Of a DNA stretch of 5,559 nt, positions 1-5,292 are shown one piece after another. The notes beneath the pieces were generated by a model, which saw only the letters and a program-made list of their open reading frames with translations, did not search any database and was not told the DNA's origin. The DNA comes from Parachlamydiales bacterium (GTDB lineage Bacteria; Chlamydiota; Chlamydiia; Chlamydiales; Simkaniaceae), in assembly GCA_030641465.1 (NCBI GenBank), contig DAOWHK010000030.1:1-5559 (forward strand), written 5' to 3'. The translations under genes were made by a program, and so were the position numbers. Within the stretch, counting starts at the first letter, position 1. Each line of letters starts with the position of its first letter.

Positions 1-381
1 AGCTGTAGCTCGTGCAGCTTGAGGCACATGAGATCTGACATCTCTATGACATATATCAACGCCTCTTTCAGTTGCAGCCTTTCCTGCTCTATATCCTCCG
101 CATGCAGCTGTTTGAACAGTACTTGGTCCGCAGTCTCCAGATGCAATTACAGGTGCAGTAGCGGCTGCAGCTCCAATAGCGCCACCACATGCGCCAGCAG
201 CATCTCGATTTTGATGTGCACAATCAATGCCAGCTATTGTTTGCTGACCAACCTGATTGCATGTAGCTGCAATACTTGCTCGCATAGCAGCTTTCATTTG
301 TGCACGTCTTTGCGCGGGGGTGTCAGCAAGAGGTACTTGTTGTGCTAGTTCTTGTCCTGGTTGGAATGCAACGATTGCCAT
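1..381 (-). CDS. Ala-rich six-cysteine protein of unknown function (partial, C-terminus cut by window edge)
   Basis: An uninterrupted minus-strand frame runs from ATG at 381 to the window edge (127 residues, no stop). The start is well supported: AAGGAG at 388-393 lies six bases upstream. An in-frame ATG two codons earlier is too close to that site. The protein begins MAIVAFQPGQ and is rich in Ala, Gly and Gln. It has six cysteines at about residues 41, 54, 65, 84, 94 and 111, and the tetrad ACGG occurs twice (64-67 and 93-96), hinting at a degenerate internal repeat. There is no signal peptide or membrane segment in the visible part. I do not recognise the family. Regular Cys spacing in an Ala/Gly-rich background could mean metal binding or a disulphide-linked structural or secreted protein, but that is a guess. 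The plus strand also has an open frame here, rich in Ser and Cys, which is the antisense shadow of this gene. Confidence 0.75.
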   Translation of the reverse strand, partial: MAIVAFQPGQELAQQVPLADTPAQRRAQMKAAMRASIAATCNQVGQQTIAGIDCAHQNRDAAGACGGAIGAAAATAPVIASGDCGPSTVQTAACGGYRAGKAATERGVDICHRDVRSHVPQAARATA

Positions 382-387
382 AATCAT

Positions 388-393
388 CTCCTT
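388..393 (-). promoter_or_regulatory. Shine-Dalgarno site of the Cys/Ala-rich protein
   Basis: AAGGAG on the minus strand, six bases before the ATG at 381. It fixes the start of the partial gene at the left edge. Confidence 0.75.
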
Positions 394-414
394 ATTGGAT
401 TTTGAAATGGAATC

Positions 415-444
415 AGTCTAGAAAGAGTTGAGGATTAAAGTAAA
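415..444 (-). promoter_or_regulatory. Possible sigma70-like promoter for the Cys/Ala-rich gene
   Basis: Minus strand TTTACT (439-444), an 18-base spacer, then TAGACT (415-420). Each hexamer matches the consensus at four of six positions. The location, about 35 bases upstream of the ATG at 381, is suitable, but the match is weak in such AT-rich DNA. Confidence 0.25.
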
Positions 445-466
445 ATAAAATTTTAAATAGTAATGT

Positions 467-512
467 GGAAGGGCTTATATTATTGAGGTAATTTCTTCAC
501 TATGAAGATAAT
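467..512. repeat. Direct repeat copy A (pairs with 1698-1743)
   Basis: Aligned without gaps to 1698-1743, 41 of 46 bases are identical, and 35 of 37 in the core 476-512. The copy at 1698-1743 covers the 3' end and immediate downstream bases of the 197-aa gene. This copy lies just past the stop of the DUF1016 gene. The two copies are 1231 bases apart and bracket that gene. Confidence 0.85.
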
Positions 513-536
513 GATAGCAAAATCATTGCTAACCAT
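480..536 (-). pseudogene. 3' remnant of a second copy of the 197-aa gene
   Basis: Read on the minus strand, this frame ends NDFAIIIFIVKKLPQ and then TAA. The intact gene at 1711-2304 ends DDFDDIIFTVKKLPK and then TAA. About 10 of the last 16 residues are identical, with the stop in the same place, and the DNA match continues past the stop. Upstream of roughly position 525 the similarity stops, and the DUF1016 stop codon follows at 547-549. Only the tail of a paralogue therefore survives. There is an in-frame ATG at 536 but no ribosome site, so an 18-residue product is unlikely. The simplest reading is that the body of the duplicate was lost or replaced when the DUF1016 gene arrived. Confidence 0.7.
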
Positions 537-546
537 ATGGCTGATA

Positions 547-1608
547 TTAGTGATCAATATTTTCTAATAATTTTGCCATTTGCTCTGGTGAAGGCAGTTC
601 TCCCTGCAATTCTTTGGGCAATCTTTTAACCAAATGATAAGAAGCAACATTAATTGGCTTGGTGGAATCTTTAAGCGCATATTCAACTACAGTTCTCTTC
701 TTGCTTTTGCATAAGATAATGCCGATCGATGGATTTTCTCCCTCAAGACGAACCTTGTCATCTAGTACGGCCAGATAGAATTGCATTTTTCCAACATGCT
801 CCGGAATAAATTCTGAAACCTTCAGTTCTACTGCAATAAGGGATTTTAAACGTCTATGATAAAAGAGGAGATCGATGAAAAACTCCTGTCCTTCAAGTTC
901 AATGCGATATTGAGACCCAAGAAAAGATATTGACGTCCCTACTTCTCTAAGAAAGGATTCGATGTTTTTTACAATACCCCTTTCAAGTTCCTGCTCGCTA
1001 TGTTCATCGCCTAATCCTAAGAAATCTAAGGCGTATTCATCTTTTACAACTAAAGCAGCCTCCGGATGCAAGTTTGTTGGAAGATTATCTTTAAAATTGG
1101 ACTGAGCAATCATGGTCCTTTCGAAGGTTCCTCCTTCTATATGATGAATTAATACCCTATAGGTCCAGCCGTTTCTCTTCGCCATTTTCATGTAAAACTC
1201 TCTTTCTAGAGGATCCTTACACTTAGATAAAATGGCCACATTATGAGACCAGCTAATTTGTGCAGACAGTGTCTGCAATTTTTCATTACTCCTGTATGAA
1301 GAATATAAGTCTCTCATAGTGTACAGATTGCGGTAAGAAAACCCTCTTATTCCAGGGAACGACTTCTGGAGATCAGTAGCTAATGTTTTGACTACAGCCT
1401 CTCCCCATTCCCCGTTTTCCTGTTGTTCGTGAATGGTTCTTCCTATTTCTCTATAAATCTCAATAAGCTCGCGGTTCACCGAGTTCATAGCCCTTGCTTG
1501 GGCAGATTTAATCTTAGAACTTATGGAATGCAGAATATTGGCATATCCTTTGGGCAACTTAGCTGGTAAATCATTCTTTTGTAAGACAGGTTTTTTCTTC
1601 TTAGTCAT
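547..1608 (-). CDS. YhcG/DUF1016 family PD-(D/E)xK nuclease domain protein
   Basis: This 353-residue protein has the two-part architecture of the YhcG/DUF1016 family and is of usual length. An N-terminal helical, winged-helix-like DUF1016_N domain (about 23-160) contains the family signatures REIGRTI, GFSYRNLYTMRDLY and ISWSHNVAIL. A C-terminal PD-(D/E)xK nuclease domain (about 185-335) follows, with the strand FFIDLLFYHRRL carrying Asp246 and AVELK carrying Glu261 and Lys263, then EHVGKMQFYL and the later strand IGIILCKSK. All expected catalytic residues are present, so the gene looks intact. The start ATG at 1608 is supported by AGAGGA (1617-1622) eight bases upstream. Family members are presumed DNA-acting nucleases found in restriction, defence and mobile-element contexts; the substrate here is unknown. 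It lies 102 bases downstream of the 197-aa gene on the same strand, and its 3' end abuts a remnant of that gene's paralogue, suggesting later insertion. Family assignment is very secure; biological role is inference. Confidence 0.95.
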   Translation of the reverse strand: MTKKKKPVLQKNDLPAKLPKGYANILHSISSKIKSAQARAMNSVNRELIEIYREIGRTIHEQQENGEWGEAVVKTLATDLQKSFPGIRGFSYRNLYTMRDLYSSYRSNEKLQTLSAQISWSHNVAILSKCKDPLEREFYMKMAKRNGWTYRVLIHHIEGGTFERTMIAQSNFKDNLPTNLHPEAALVVKDEYALDFLGLGDEHSEQELERGIVKNIESFLREVGTSISFLGSQYRIELEGQEFFIDLLFYHRRLKSLIAVELKVSEFIPEHVGKMQFYLAVLDDKVRLEGENPSIGIILCKSKKRTVVEYALKDSTKPINVASYHLVKRLPKELQGELPSPEQMAKLLENIDH

Positions 1609-1616
1609 TTGGTTCG

Positions 1617-1622
1617 TCCTCT
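1617..1622 (-). promoter_or_regulatory. Shine-Dalgarno site of the DUF1016 gene
   Basis: AGAGGA on the minus strand, eight bases upstream of the ATG at 1608. It supports that start over the downstream in-frame ATGs. Confidence 0.7.
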
Positions 1623-1697
1623 ATTTCTTTCTCAAAAGGGTGCTGATTTATCGGTTTTATTCATTAACTGAGTCTTTGATAAACTAGTTGTTGAGAA

Positions 1698-1743
1698 GGA
1701 AGAGTATATATTATTTAGGTAATTTCTTCACTGTGAAGATAAT
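1698..1743. repeat. Direct repeat copy B (pairs with 467-512)
   Basis: This covers the last 11 codons including the stop (1711-1743) and 13 downstream bases of the 197-aa gene. It matches 467-512 at 41 of 46 positions. Weaker similarity continues for another 10-15 bases into the coding sequence. Confidence 0.85.
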
Positions 1744-2304
1744 ATCATCGAAGTCATCATCTAAATCACCATCATTGCAGAAGTATCGTTTACCATCTTC
1801 AATGTCTTCAGAATACATAGCGGATCCATTCCCTTTTCCTAATAGCCATTCTCCACTTCCATAATAACAAGGTGTTTTTTTAGGTTTATCATATTTAAAA
1901 AATCCCTCTTCGGTTCCTTTACCCCACCCCTTAAGACGCATCCCCCAATATCCAGTAACTTCAATCTCCCAAATATTACAAATGGTAATATGATCTCCTT
2001 TTGTAAAGACTGTGAATTCGATATTTTTAACATCCAGAACTTCGGAATCTTCCCAAAAAAGATGTTTGCAGAATTTGCGCTTGTTTGTTCTTGTACCATT
2101 TATTTTTATGTACCCATCAAAAATTCCAACGCCAAATCCTTGAATAAACTTGCTATTGGTCTTTTCTATGGAAAAGATAAGAACTTCTTTATTTTTAACA
2201 GGGAATCGATCAAATCCAGAGACTTCTTTACCTTTGTAGCTCACAGTTTTTGGCCATTGTGTATGATCTGGCGTTGGTTGAAATATCTTTTTAAAGTTTG
2301 TCAT
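1711..2304 (-). CDS. Unrecognised Trp/Gly-rich 197-aa protein next to toxin-immunity cassette
   Basis: This 197-residue soluble protein has no signal peptide or membrane segment. I do not recognise the family. It is rich in aromatic residues and glycine (CNIWEIEVTGYWGMRLKGWG around 109-128, then YYGSGEWLLGKGNGSAMY) with alternating hydrophobic stretches suggesting a mainly beta structure. The C-terminus is acidic (a run of Asp near 179-187) followed by a basic tail, VKKLPK. The ATG at 2304 has only a weak ribosome site (AGGC about 11 bases upstream). It sits 180 bases downstream of the double-CxxC gene and 102 bases upstream of the DUF1016 gene, on the same strand as both. A remnant of a second copy survives at 480-536, so the gene has been duplicated locally. 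Small soluble proteins duplicated beside a polymorphic toxin are often extra immunity proteins, but nothing in the sequence proves that here. A plus-strand frame across 1990-2418 looks like an antisense shadow. Confidence 0.75.
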   Translation of the reverse strand: MTNFKKIFQPTPDHTQWPKTVSYKGKEVSGFDRFPVKNKEVLIFSIEKTNSKFIQGFGVGIFDGYIKINGTRTNKRKFCKHLFWEDSEVLDVKNIEFTVFTKGDHITICNIWEIEVTGYWGMRLKGWGKGTEEGFFKYDKPKKTPCYYGSGEWLLGKGNGSAMYSEDIEDGKRYFCNDGDLDDDFDDIIFTVKKLPK

Positions 2305-2342
2305 TATTCAATTGCCTATATATCTATACGAATCTTGTTTAT

Positions 2343-2372
2343 CATATATTGCCGGTATTATTGGGGTGACAA
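2343..2372 (-). promoter_or_regulatory. Possible sigma70-like promoter for the 197-aa gene
   Basis: Minus strand TTGTCA (2367-2372, five of six consensus bases), an 18-base spacer, then TATATG (2343-2348, four of six). An overlapping TATGAT at 2341-2346 is a better hexamer but would need a 20-base spacer. The predicted start is about 30 bases before the ATG at 2304. It would separate this gene from the toxin-immunity transcript. Confidence 0.35.
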
Positions 2373-2484
2373 CAAACAAACCACAATCTCTTTGAGCCGA
2401 GTCATGATGCAATTCTAGGTACATTTCCAAAATCCGTACGGTTATTGATAGGTTGTCCCTATTTCAGTTTTCTAATAGAAGGTG

Positions 2485-3120
2485 CTAGGAAACTAATAAT
2501 GTAACTGGTTCAAATGTAACGGTTTTAATTTTTTCAGTTTCAAAAGCATTTTTTATTAAATCACTTACAACAAATAATGGAGAAGCAAACACACTGTCTT
2601 TAAACGGCTCTCTTAAAGCAGAAAGTCCAAATCGCTCATAAGTTATTAAAATGTTTTTCGTTAGGAAATGAGAAGGAAGATTTTCATAGACTAGTGATAA
2701 TTTCTCAGGAGAGTTATTAAAATACCCATCTCTTTTACAGTAAGGGCACTCACCTTCTTTGATATATCCGTCTGTTTTATGAGAAAATGAAGGCAATATC
2801 GCCTCTCCTCTTAGTTCCATATATGGCAGTTGATTTTTTTGAGTATTAAACACCTTTGCAAAGCAGTCAATACCAGCCTTAGAAAGATGTTGCACGAGAG
2901 TCATATCCATTAATACTTCTCGATCTAGCGTATAGAAAATCTTCTTCTTTGATTTTTTTAATTCAGAAATGAATCTAGGTCCAATTGGTTCTGCTCCTGT
3001 ACCACAATATTTGCAGGATTTGGACAAATCATATCGTGTTCCAGCAGATGGACCTCCAAAGGCATTCATCAAATCATTAATTTTTAAATTATATAACATA
3101 TGCATATTAGGATTATTCAT
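2485..3120 (-). CDS. Double-CxxC protein, probable immunity protein for the upstream nuclease toxin (SitI6-like)
   Basis: This 211-residue cytoplasmic protein has no signal peptide. Two zinc-ribbon-like knuckles are visible: CKYCG at residues 36-40 and CPYCK at 125-129, which together could bind one zinc ion. The pattern of an early CxxCG, a middle segment with an AGI turn (82-84), a second CxxC about 90 residues later, and a C-terminal strand-helix-strand (SPLFVVSDLIKNAF, then VTFEPVTLL) resembles the double-CxxCG immunity proteins of Myxococcus (SitI6/TIGR02264 type). The second knuckle ends in Lys rather than Gly, so it is a divergent member at best. Its ATG overlaps the toxin stop codon as ATGA, with no ribosome site of its own, which implies translational coupling. 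Gene order (toxin then small overlapping gene) is standard for polymorphic toxin cassettes. Predicted role: binds and neutralises the nuclease domain encoded just upstream. The pairing is inferred from context. Confidence 0.85.
   Translation of the reverse strand: MNNPNMHMLYNLKINDLMNAFGGPSAGTRYDLSKSCKYCGTGAEPIGPRFISELKKSKKKIFYTLDREVLMDMTLVQHLSKAGIDCFAKVFNTQKNQLPYMELRGEAILPSFSHKTDGYIKEGECPYCKRDGYFNNSPEKLSLVYENLPSHFLTKNILITYERFGLSALREPFKDSVFASPLFVVSDLIKNAFETEKIKTVTFEPVTLLVS
3117..3120 (-). promoter_or_regulatory. ATGA stop-start overlap coupling toxin and immunity genes
   Basis: The minus-strand tetranucleotide ATGA contains the toxin stop (TGA) and the immunity start (ATG). The bases before it (GAACACTATTTTCA) hold no Shine-Dalgarno sequence, so the second gene probably depends on ribosomes finishing the first. 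Confidence 0.85.
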
Positions 3121-4628
3121 TGAAAATAGTGTTCAATTGATTCTAAATAACCAGGGTAATTTTTATAAACTTCTTTATATGTTTCAAGTACCTTTTTTTT
3201 AGAATGTAATTCATTTTGGGGTAAAGCTTTTAATAATTTATTCGTAAGGCTGGCATGTTCTTCTCTAGATAAAATTTGTGCAGGGGCTTTGGCTAAGTCT
3301 TCTTTTGGATATCTCCATGCTCTAAGATGTCTTTGCTCAAGAATATGATGAGCTTGTATTTCTCCCTTTTTTCCTTTTGTTAATTTTTGTAACTCCTTAT
3401 ATGACCGAATAGGACTGTCTTTTCCAATAGGAATTTCACGATGAAAATTTCGTAATTTAGTGAGTGGATTTTTTTCACCAATTGTACCAGGAGGTGGAAG
3501 GATTGCAGTTTGTTTGCCAACTTTCTCATCCCAGCTACGTTGAACTTCTTTTGCTTCCGGAGTATAACGATGTGCTTGATTTGTATCAAAAGCCTGATCA
3601 ATTTTTTCATGACATGTTGCTTGTAGATCTTCATAAACTTCCATTGGATGCTGAGAAGTATTTAATTGATCTGGCTTAGTTTTTAAGGAATCAGGTAGCC
3701 AGTTTTCCTGTATCTCTTTAGCCTCAGTTGCTATTTGAGGGAGGATCGCAACCAGGTCTGCTACAGCATCAAATGTTTCATGTGCAAGGTATGCTCCCAT
3801 ATCCCGAAAGGTTTCCCTAACAGACCTTGTACCATCAGTTTCTATGAAATTAGTGGCAATGAGATGATCTTCAATAATCATATCCTTAAAAGACTCACAA
3901 CTTTCATCAAGAATCATTTGTAGCTTGGGTGCTTCTTCGGTTGGTATAGTAGTTGTGACTTCTTGGGAATGAAGTTGGGGAGGTAACTGTTTTTCCTTCG
4001 CAGGGCTTTTTTTATCCCTGTCTATGCTGGATGCAGCACCTGCGGCTCCTGCTACAACGGCCGGGGATGCCGCAACTACGCATATTACAACTGCTGCAGC
4101 TACAACAACAGCCGTTCCTATCATTACGGCTGTTTTGTGCTTTTTGATAAACTTTTTTGTGTTTTTAAACGGCTGTTTATACCAAGCAGTGCACAGCATC
4201 AATTCCATATCACCATAGAAAATAGTCGGTGAATACAGATAATCGGTCCCCATATCATAAGAATAAGCAATTTCTTCAGGGGAGTCGTCTTCATTAAACA
4301 TCTCTTCAATGTCCAACTCTAAAGCAGATTCCTCATCTGTATCATTTGGTAAAATGCCAGCTCTTGCAAGGTCTGCTATGAAGGCTTGAATTAATGGAAT
4401 ATCCTTATCCTCATATACGTCATCTAATTCCCCAGATTCAAGTTGATCAATCCAATCGAGAATTTCATCATAAGTCCACGTAGAAAGATTTGGTATTTCA
4501 GAACTGATATCTCTGACATTTACTTCTGATTCGATAGAAGTAGGATAAAAGGGAGCGCACGGGTGCGCAATGATGGTAGGCGTTGTTAATAGAAGTAGGA
4601 TATTGACAATGAGTTTGATATACTTCAA
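3117..4628 (-). CDS. Secreted polymorphic toxin with C-terminal AHH-type HNH/Endo VII-like nuclease domain
   Basis: The open frame reaches TTG at 4709 (530 aa; numbering used here). I prefer TTG at 4628 (503 aa), because a typical Sec signal peptide starts there: MKYIKLIVNILLLL then TPTIIAHPC. A GGTGG-like site lies just upstream, with short spacing; no in-frame ATG serves. Order: signal peptide (28-50); acidic helical module (about 65-170, with STWTYDEILDWIDQLESGEL); Lys-rich stretch FKNTKKFIKKHK (181-192) leading into an Ala/Val/Gly hydrophobic segment (194-229); Pro-rich linker (233-262); helical pretoxin region (265-445) with a repeated TxEAKExQ motif; nuclease domain (about 448-530) with QAHHILEQRH (A453, H454, H455, H461) and SREEHASLT (H485), ending YKEVYKNYPGYLESIEHYF. 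The AHH core and later His fit HNH/Endo VII-fold toxins, presumed to cut nucleic acid. It overlaps its probable immunity gene by four bases. The C-terminal call is strong; the target and delivery route are unknown. It lacks a canonical lipobox. Confidence 0.85.
   Translation of the reverse strand: MKYIKLIVNILLLLTTPTIIAHPCAPFYPTSIESEVNVRDISSEIPNLSTWTYDEILDWIDQLESGELDDVYEDKDIPLIQAFIADLARAGILPNDTDEESALELDIEEMFNEDDSPEEIAYSYDMGTDYLYSPTIFYGDMELMLCTAWYKQPFKNTKKFIKKHKTAVMIGTAVVVAAAVVICVVAASPAVVAGAAGAASSIDRDKKSPAKEKQLPPQLHSQEVTTTIPTEEAPKLQMILDESCESFKDMIIEDHLIATNFIETDGTRSVRETFRDMGAYLAHETFDAVADLVAILPQIATEAKEIQENWLPDSLKTKPDQLNTSQHPMEVYEDLQATCHEKIDQAFDTNQAHRYTPEAKEVQRSWDEKVGKQTAILPPPGTIGEKNPLTKLRNFHREIPIGKDSPIRSYKELQKLTKGKKGEIQAHHILEQRHLRAWRYPKEDLAKAPAQILSREEHASLTNKLLKALPQNELHSKKKVLETYKEVYKNYPGYLESIEHYFQ
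3255..3368 (-). other. Predicted nuclease core of the toxin (AHH motif to distal His)
   Basis: This encodes residues 448-485 of the long frame. It has a basic lead-in, then QAHHILEQRHL, a short insertion RAWRYPKEDLAKAP, then AQILSREEH. In HNH/Endo VII-like toxins the paired His residues and the distal His serve catalysis and metal binding. The pattern 'AHH-LE-RH ... L-EEH-xLT' is familiar from this superfamily. The exact Pfam subfamily cannot be fixed by eye. Confidence 0.7.
4026..4130 (-). other. Ala/Val-rich hydrophobic segment of the toxin
   Basis: Residues 194-228 are almost entirely Ala, Val, Ile and Gly, preceded by the Lys-rich stretch KKFIKKHK. This is long enough for one or two membrane passes. 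It may anchor the protein, act in entry or pore formation, or be a secretion element. The plus strand shows a low-complexity Ala/Thr-rich open frame at 4024-4218, which is the antisense shadow of this segment. Confidence 0.7.
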
Positions 4629-4680
4629 AATTCCACCCAGAATTAAGATGATGCATGAGAAAAAAGACACCCTAGCATAG

Positions 4681-4854
4681 CCTAAGTTTTTTGAGCTAAT
4701 AATAATCAAAAGCCGAGTACATGAGTGGATACGATGTGACGCAGGAAAGCCGCCCGGAGATGGCGACTTTGGAAAACATCATTTATTTGATGATCTTGAG
4801 AAATTTCATGAGGCAATGCACTTACTCTCTCAAGCAACACGCGCTCTTCTTTAA
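4681..4854 (+). pseudogene. Protein-like 3' remnant of an unknown gene
   Basis: A plus-strand frame between the TAG at 4678-4680 and the TAA at 4852-4854 reads like the C-terminal end of a real protein. It includes VHEWIRCDAGKPPGDGDFGK, then HHLFDDLEKFHEAMHLL and SQATRALL. It has an amphipathic terminal helix and balanced composition. There is no start codon with a ribosome site in frame before the conserved-looking part, and its first codons overlap the longest toxin frame. It is probably the tail of a decayed or truncated gene. I do not recognise the family. A second frame (4721-4861, starting MSGYDVTQE) overlaps it and looks less protein-like. Confidence 0.4.
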
Positions 4855-4874
4855 CGGATAAGCGAAATTTCTCA
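4797..4874. repeat. 11-bp inverted repeat
   Basis: TGAGAAATTTC (4797-4807) is the exact reverse complement of GAAATTTCTCA (4864-4874), with a 56-base loop. Each arm contains the palindrome GAAATTTC. It spans the stop of the plus-strand remnant. There is no T-tract, so it is not a typical terminator; it could be a chance match in AT-rich DNA. Confidence 0.35.
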
Positions 4875-5232
4875 GGGATTTTTGTGATCCGCAGATAACA
4901 GCTCTCGTTTCCAGATCATGGGCAGACAATACAAAAGCAATGATAATCGGATTTCATGCAGATTTGTTTTGATTTGAAGAAGTTTGAACCAGTTTGTTCA
5001 TGACTAAAATTATACCTAGAGAAAGCGCTGCATTATAAGCAGAAATTGGAATTGAGAATAAAGACCAGGATGATTTTGTGCAGGAGGGGAGTTTTTTCAA
5101 CTGAGTTGTTAGATTGGAAAAGTTATCGATAATTCATTAGACTCTAAAGTATCAATACCAGCTTGAGAAAATATTTTACCAATCTCCATCGATCTTTTAA
5201 CTTTTAGTTTGCGTTCCTTATAAAATATACTT
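4855..5232. other. Intergenic region, mostly without recognisable genes
   Basis: This lies between the plus-strand remnant and the promoter of the right-hand gene. Short frames on both strands are broken by stops. The only protein-like piece is a minus-strand frame at 5109-5255, given separately. I see no tRNA, riboswitch, CRISPR unit or insertion-sequence end. Confidence 0.5.
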
Positions 5233-5255
5233 TTGACATAAAGACCCCGATTAAA
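5109..5255 (-). pseudogene. Possible 3' remnant of a decayed minus-strand gene
   Basis: A 48-codon open stretch ends SMEIGKIFSQAGIDTLESNE, then LSITFPI and TAA. The ending 'KIF-AGID-...-ITFP' loosely resembles the last strand-helix-strand of immunity proteins such as the neighbour at 2485-3120 (which ends TVTFEPVTLL) and shares AGID with its residues 82-85. The only ATG (5189) lacks a ribosome site. The stretch overlaps the promoter of the plus-strand gene, so it is unlikely to be expressed as such. A chance open frame is a real alternative. Confidence 0.25.
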
Positions 5256-5262
5256 CTAAAAT
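5233..5262 (+). promoter_or_regulatory. Sigma70-like promoter of the right-hand gene
   Basis: A perfect TTGACA (5233-5238), an 18-base spacer, then TAAAAT (5257-5262, five of six consensus bases). The predicted transcript starts near 5269, giving a leader of about 24 bases before the ATG at 5293. This is the best promoter match in the window. Confidence 0.65.
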
Positions 5263-5281
5263 TCTTTCTCAAAATACCCGC

Positions 5282-5285
5282 AGGA
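5282..5285 (+). promoter_or_regulatory. Shine-Dalgarno site of the right-hand gene
   Basis: AGGA on the plus strand, seven bases before the ATG at 5293. It is short but well placed and fixes the start. Confidence 0.55.
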
Positions 5286-5292
5286 ATCCATT

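Noticed and set aside
19..348. Plus-strand Ser/Cys-rich open frame
   Set aside because: It is antisense to the Ala-rich minus-strand gene, whose start has a strong ribosome site. Ala codons read backwards give Ser and Cys, and this frame has no ribosome site.
506..528. Possible terminator hairpin (AATGAT/ATCATT or AGCAA/TTGCT) after the DUF1016 gene
   Set aside because: The two stems compete, both are short and AT-rich, and no T-tract follows on the minus strand.
1990..2418. Plus-strand 142-aa open frame, Phe/Ile/Cys-rich
   Set aside because: It is antisense to most of the 197-aa gene. The composition is that of a shadow frame and there is no ribosome site. The duplicated tail supports the minus-strand reading.
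2440..2462. ATAGG/CCTAT small hairpin after the immunity gene
   Set aside because: The stem is only five base pairs and no T-tract follows on the minus strand, so there is not enough for a terminator call.
4024..4218. Plus-strand Ala/Thr-rich open frame
   Set aside because: It is the antisense reflection of the toxin's hydrophobic Ala/Val segment and is low in complexity.
4557..4571. Lipobox at IIAHPC in the toxin N-terminus, which would match SitA-type lipoproteins
   Set aside because: His and Pro precede the Cys where Ala, Gly or Ser is expected. An ordinary signal peptide fits better.
4721..4861. Plus-strand 46-aa frame beginning MSGYDVTQE
   Set aside because: No ribosome site, and the overlapping frame ending at 4854 looks more like true protein.
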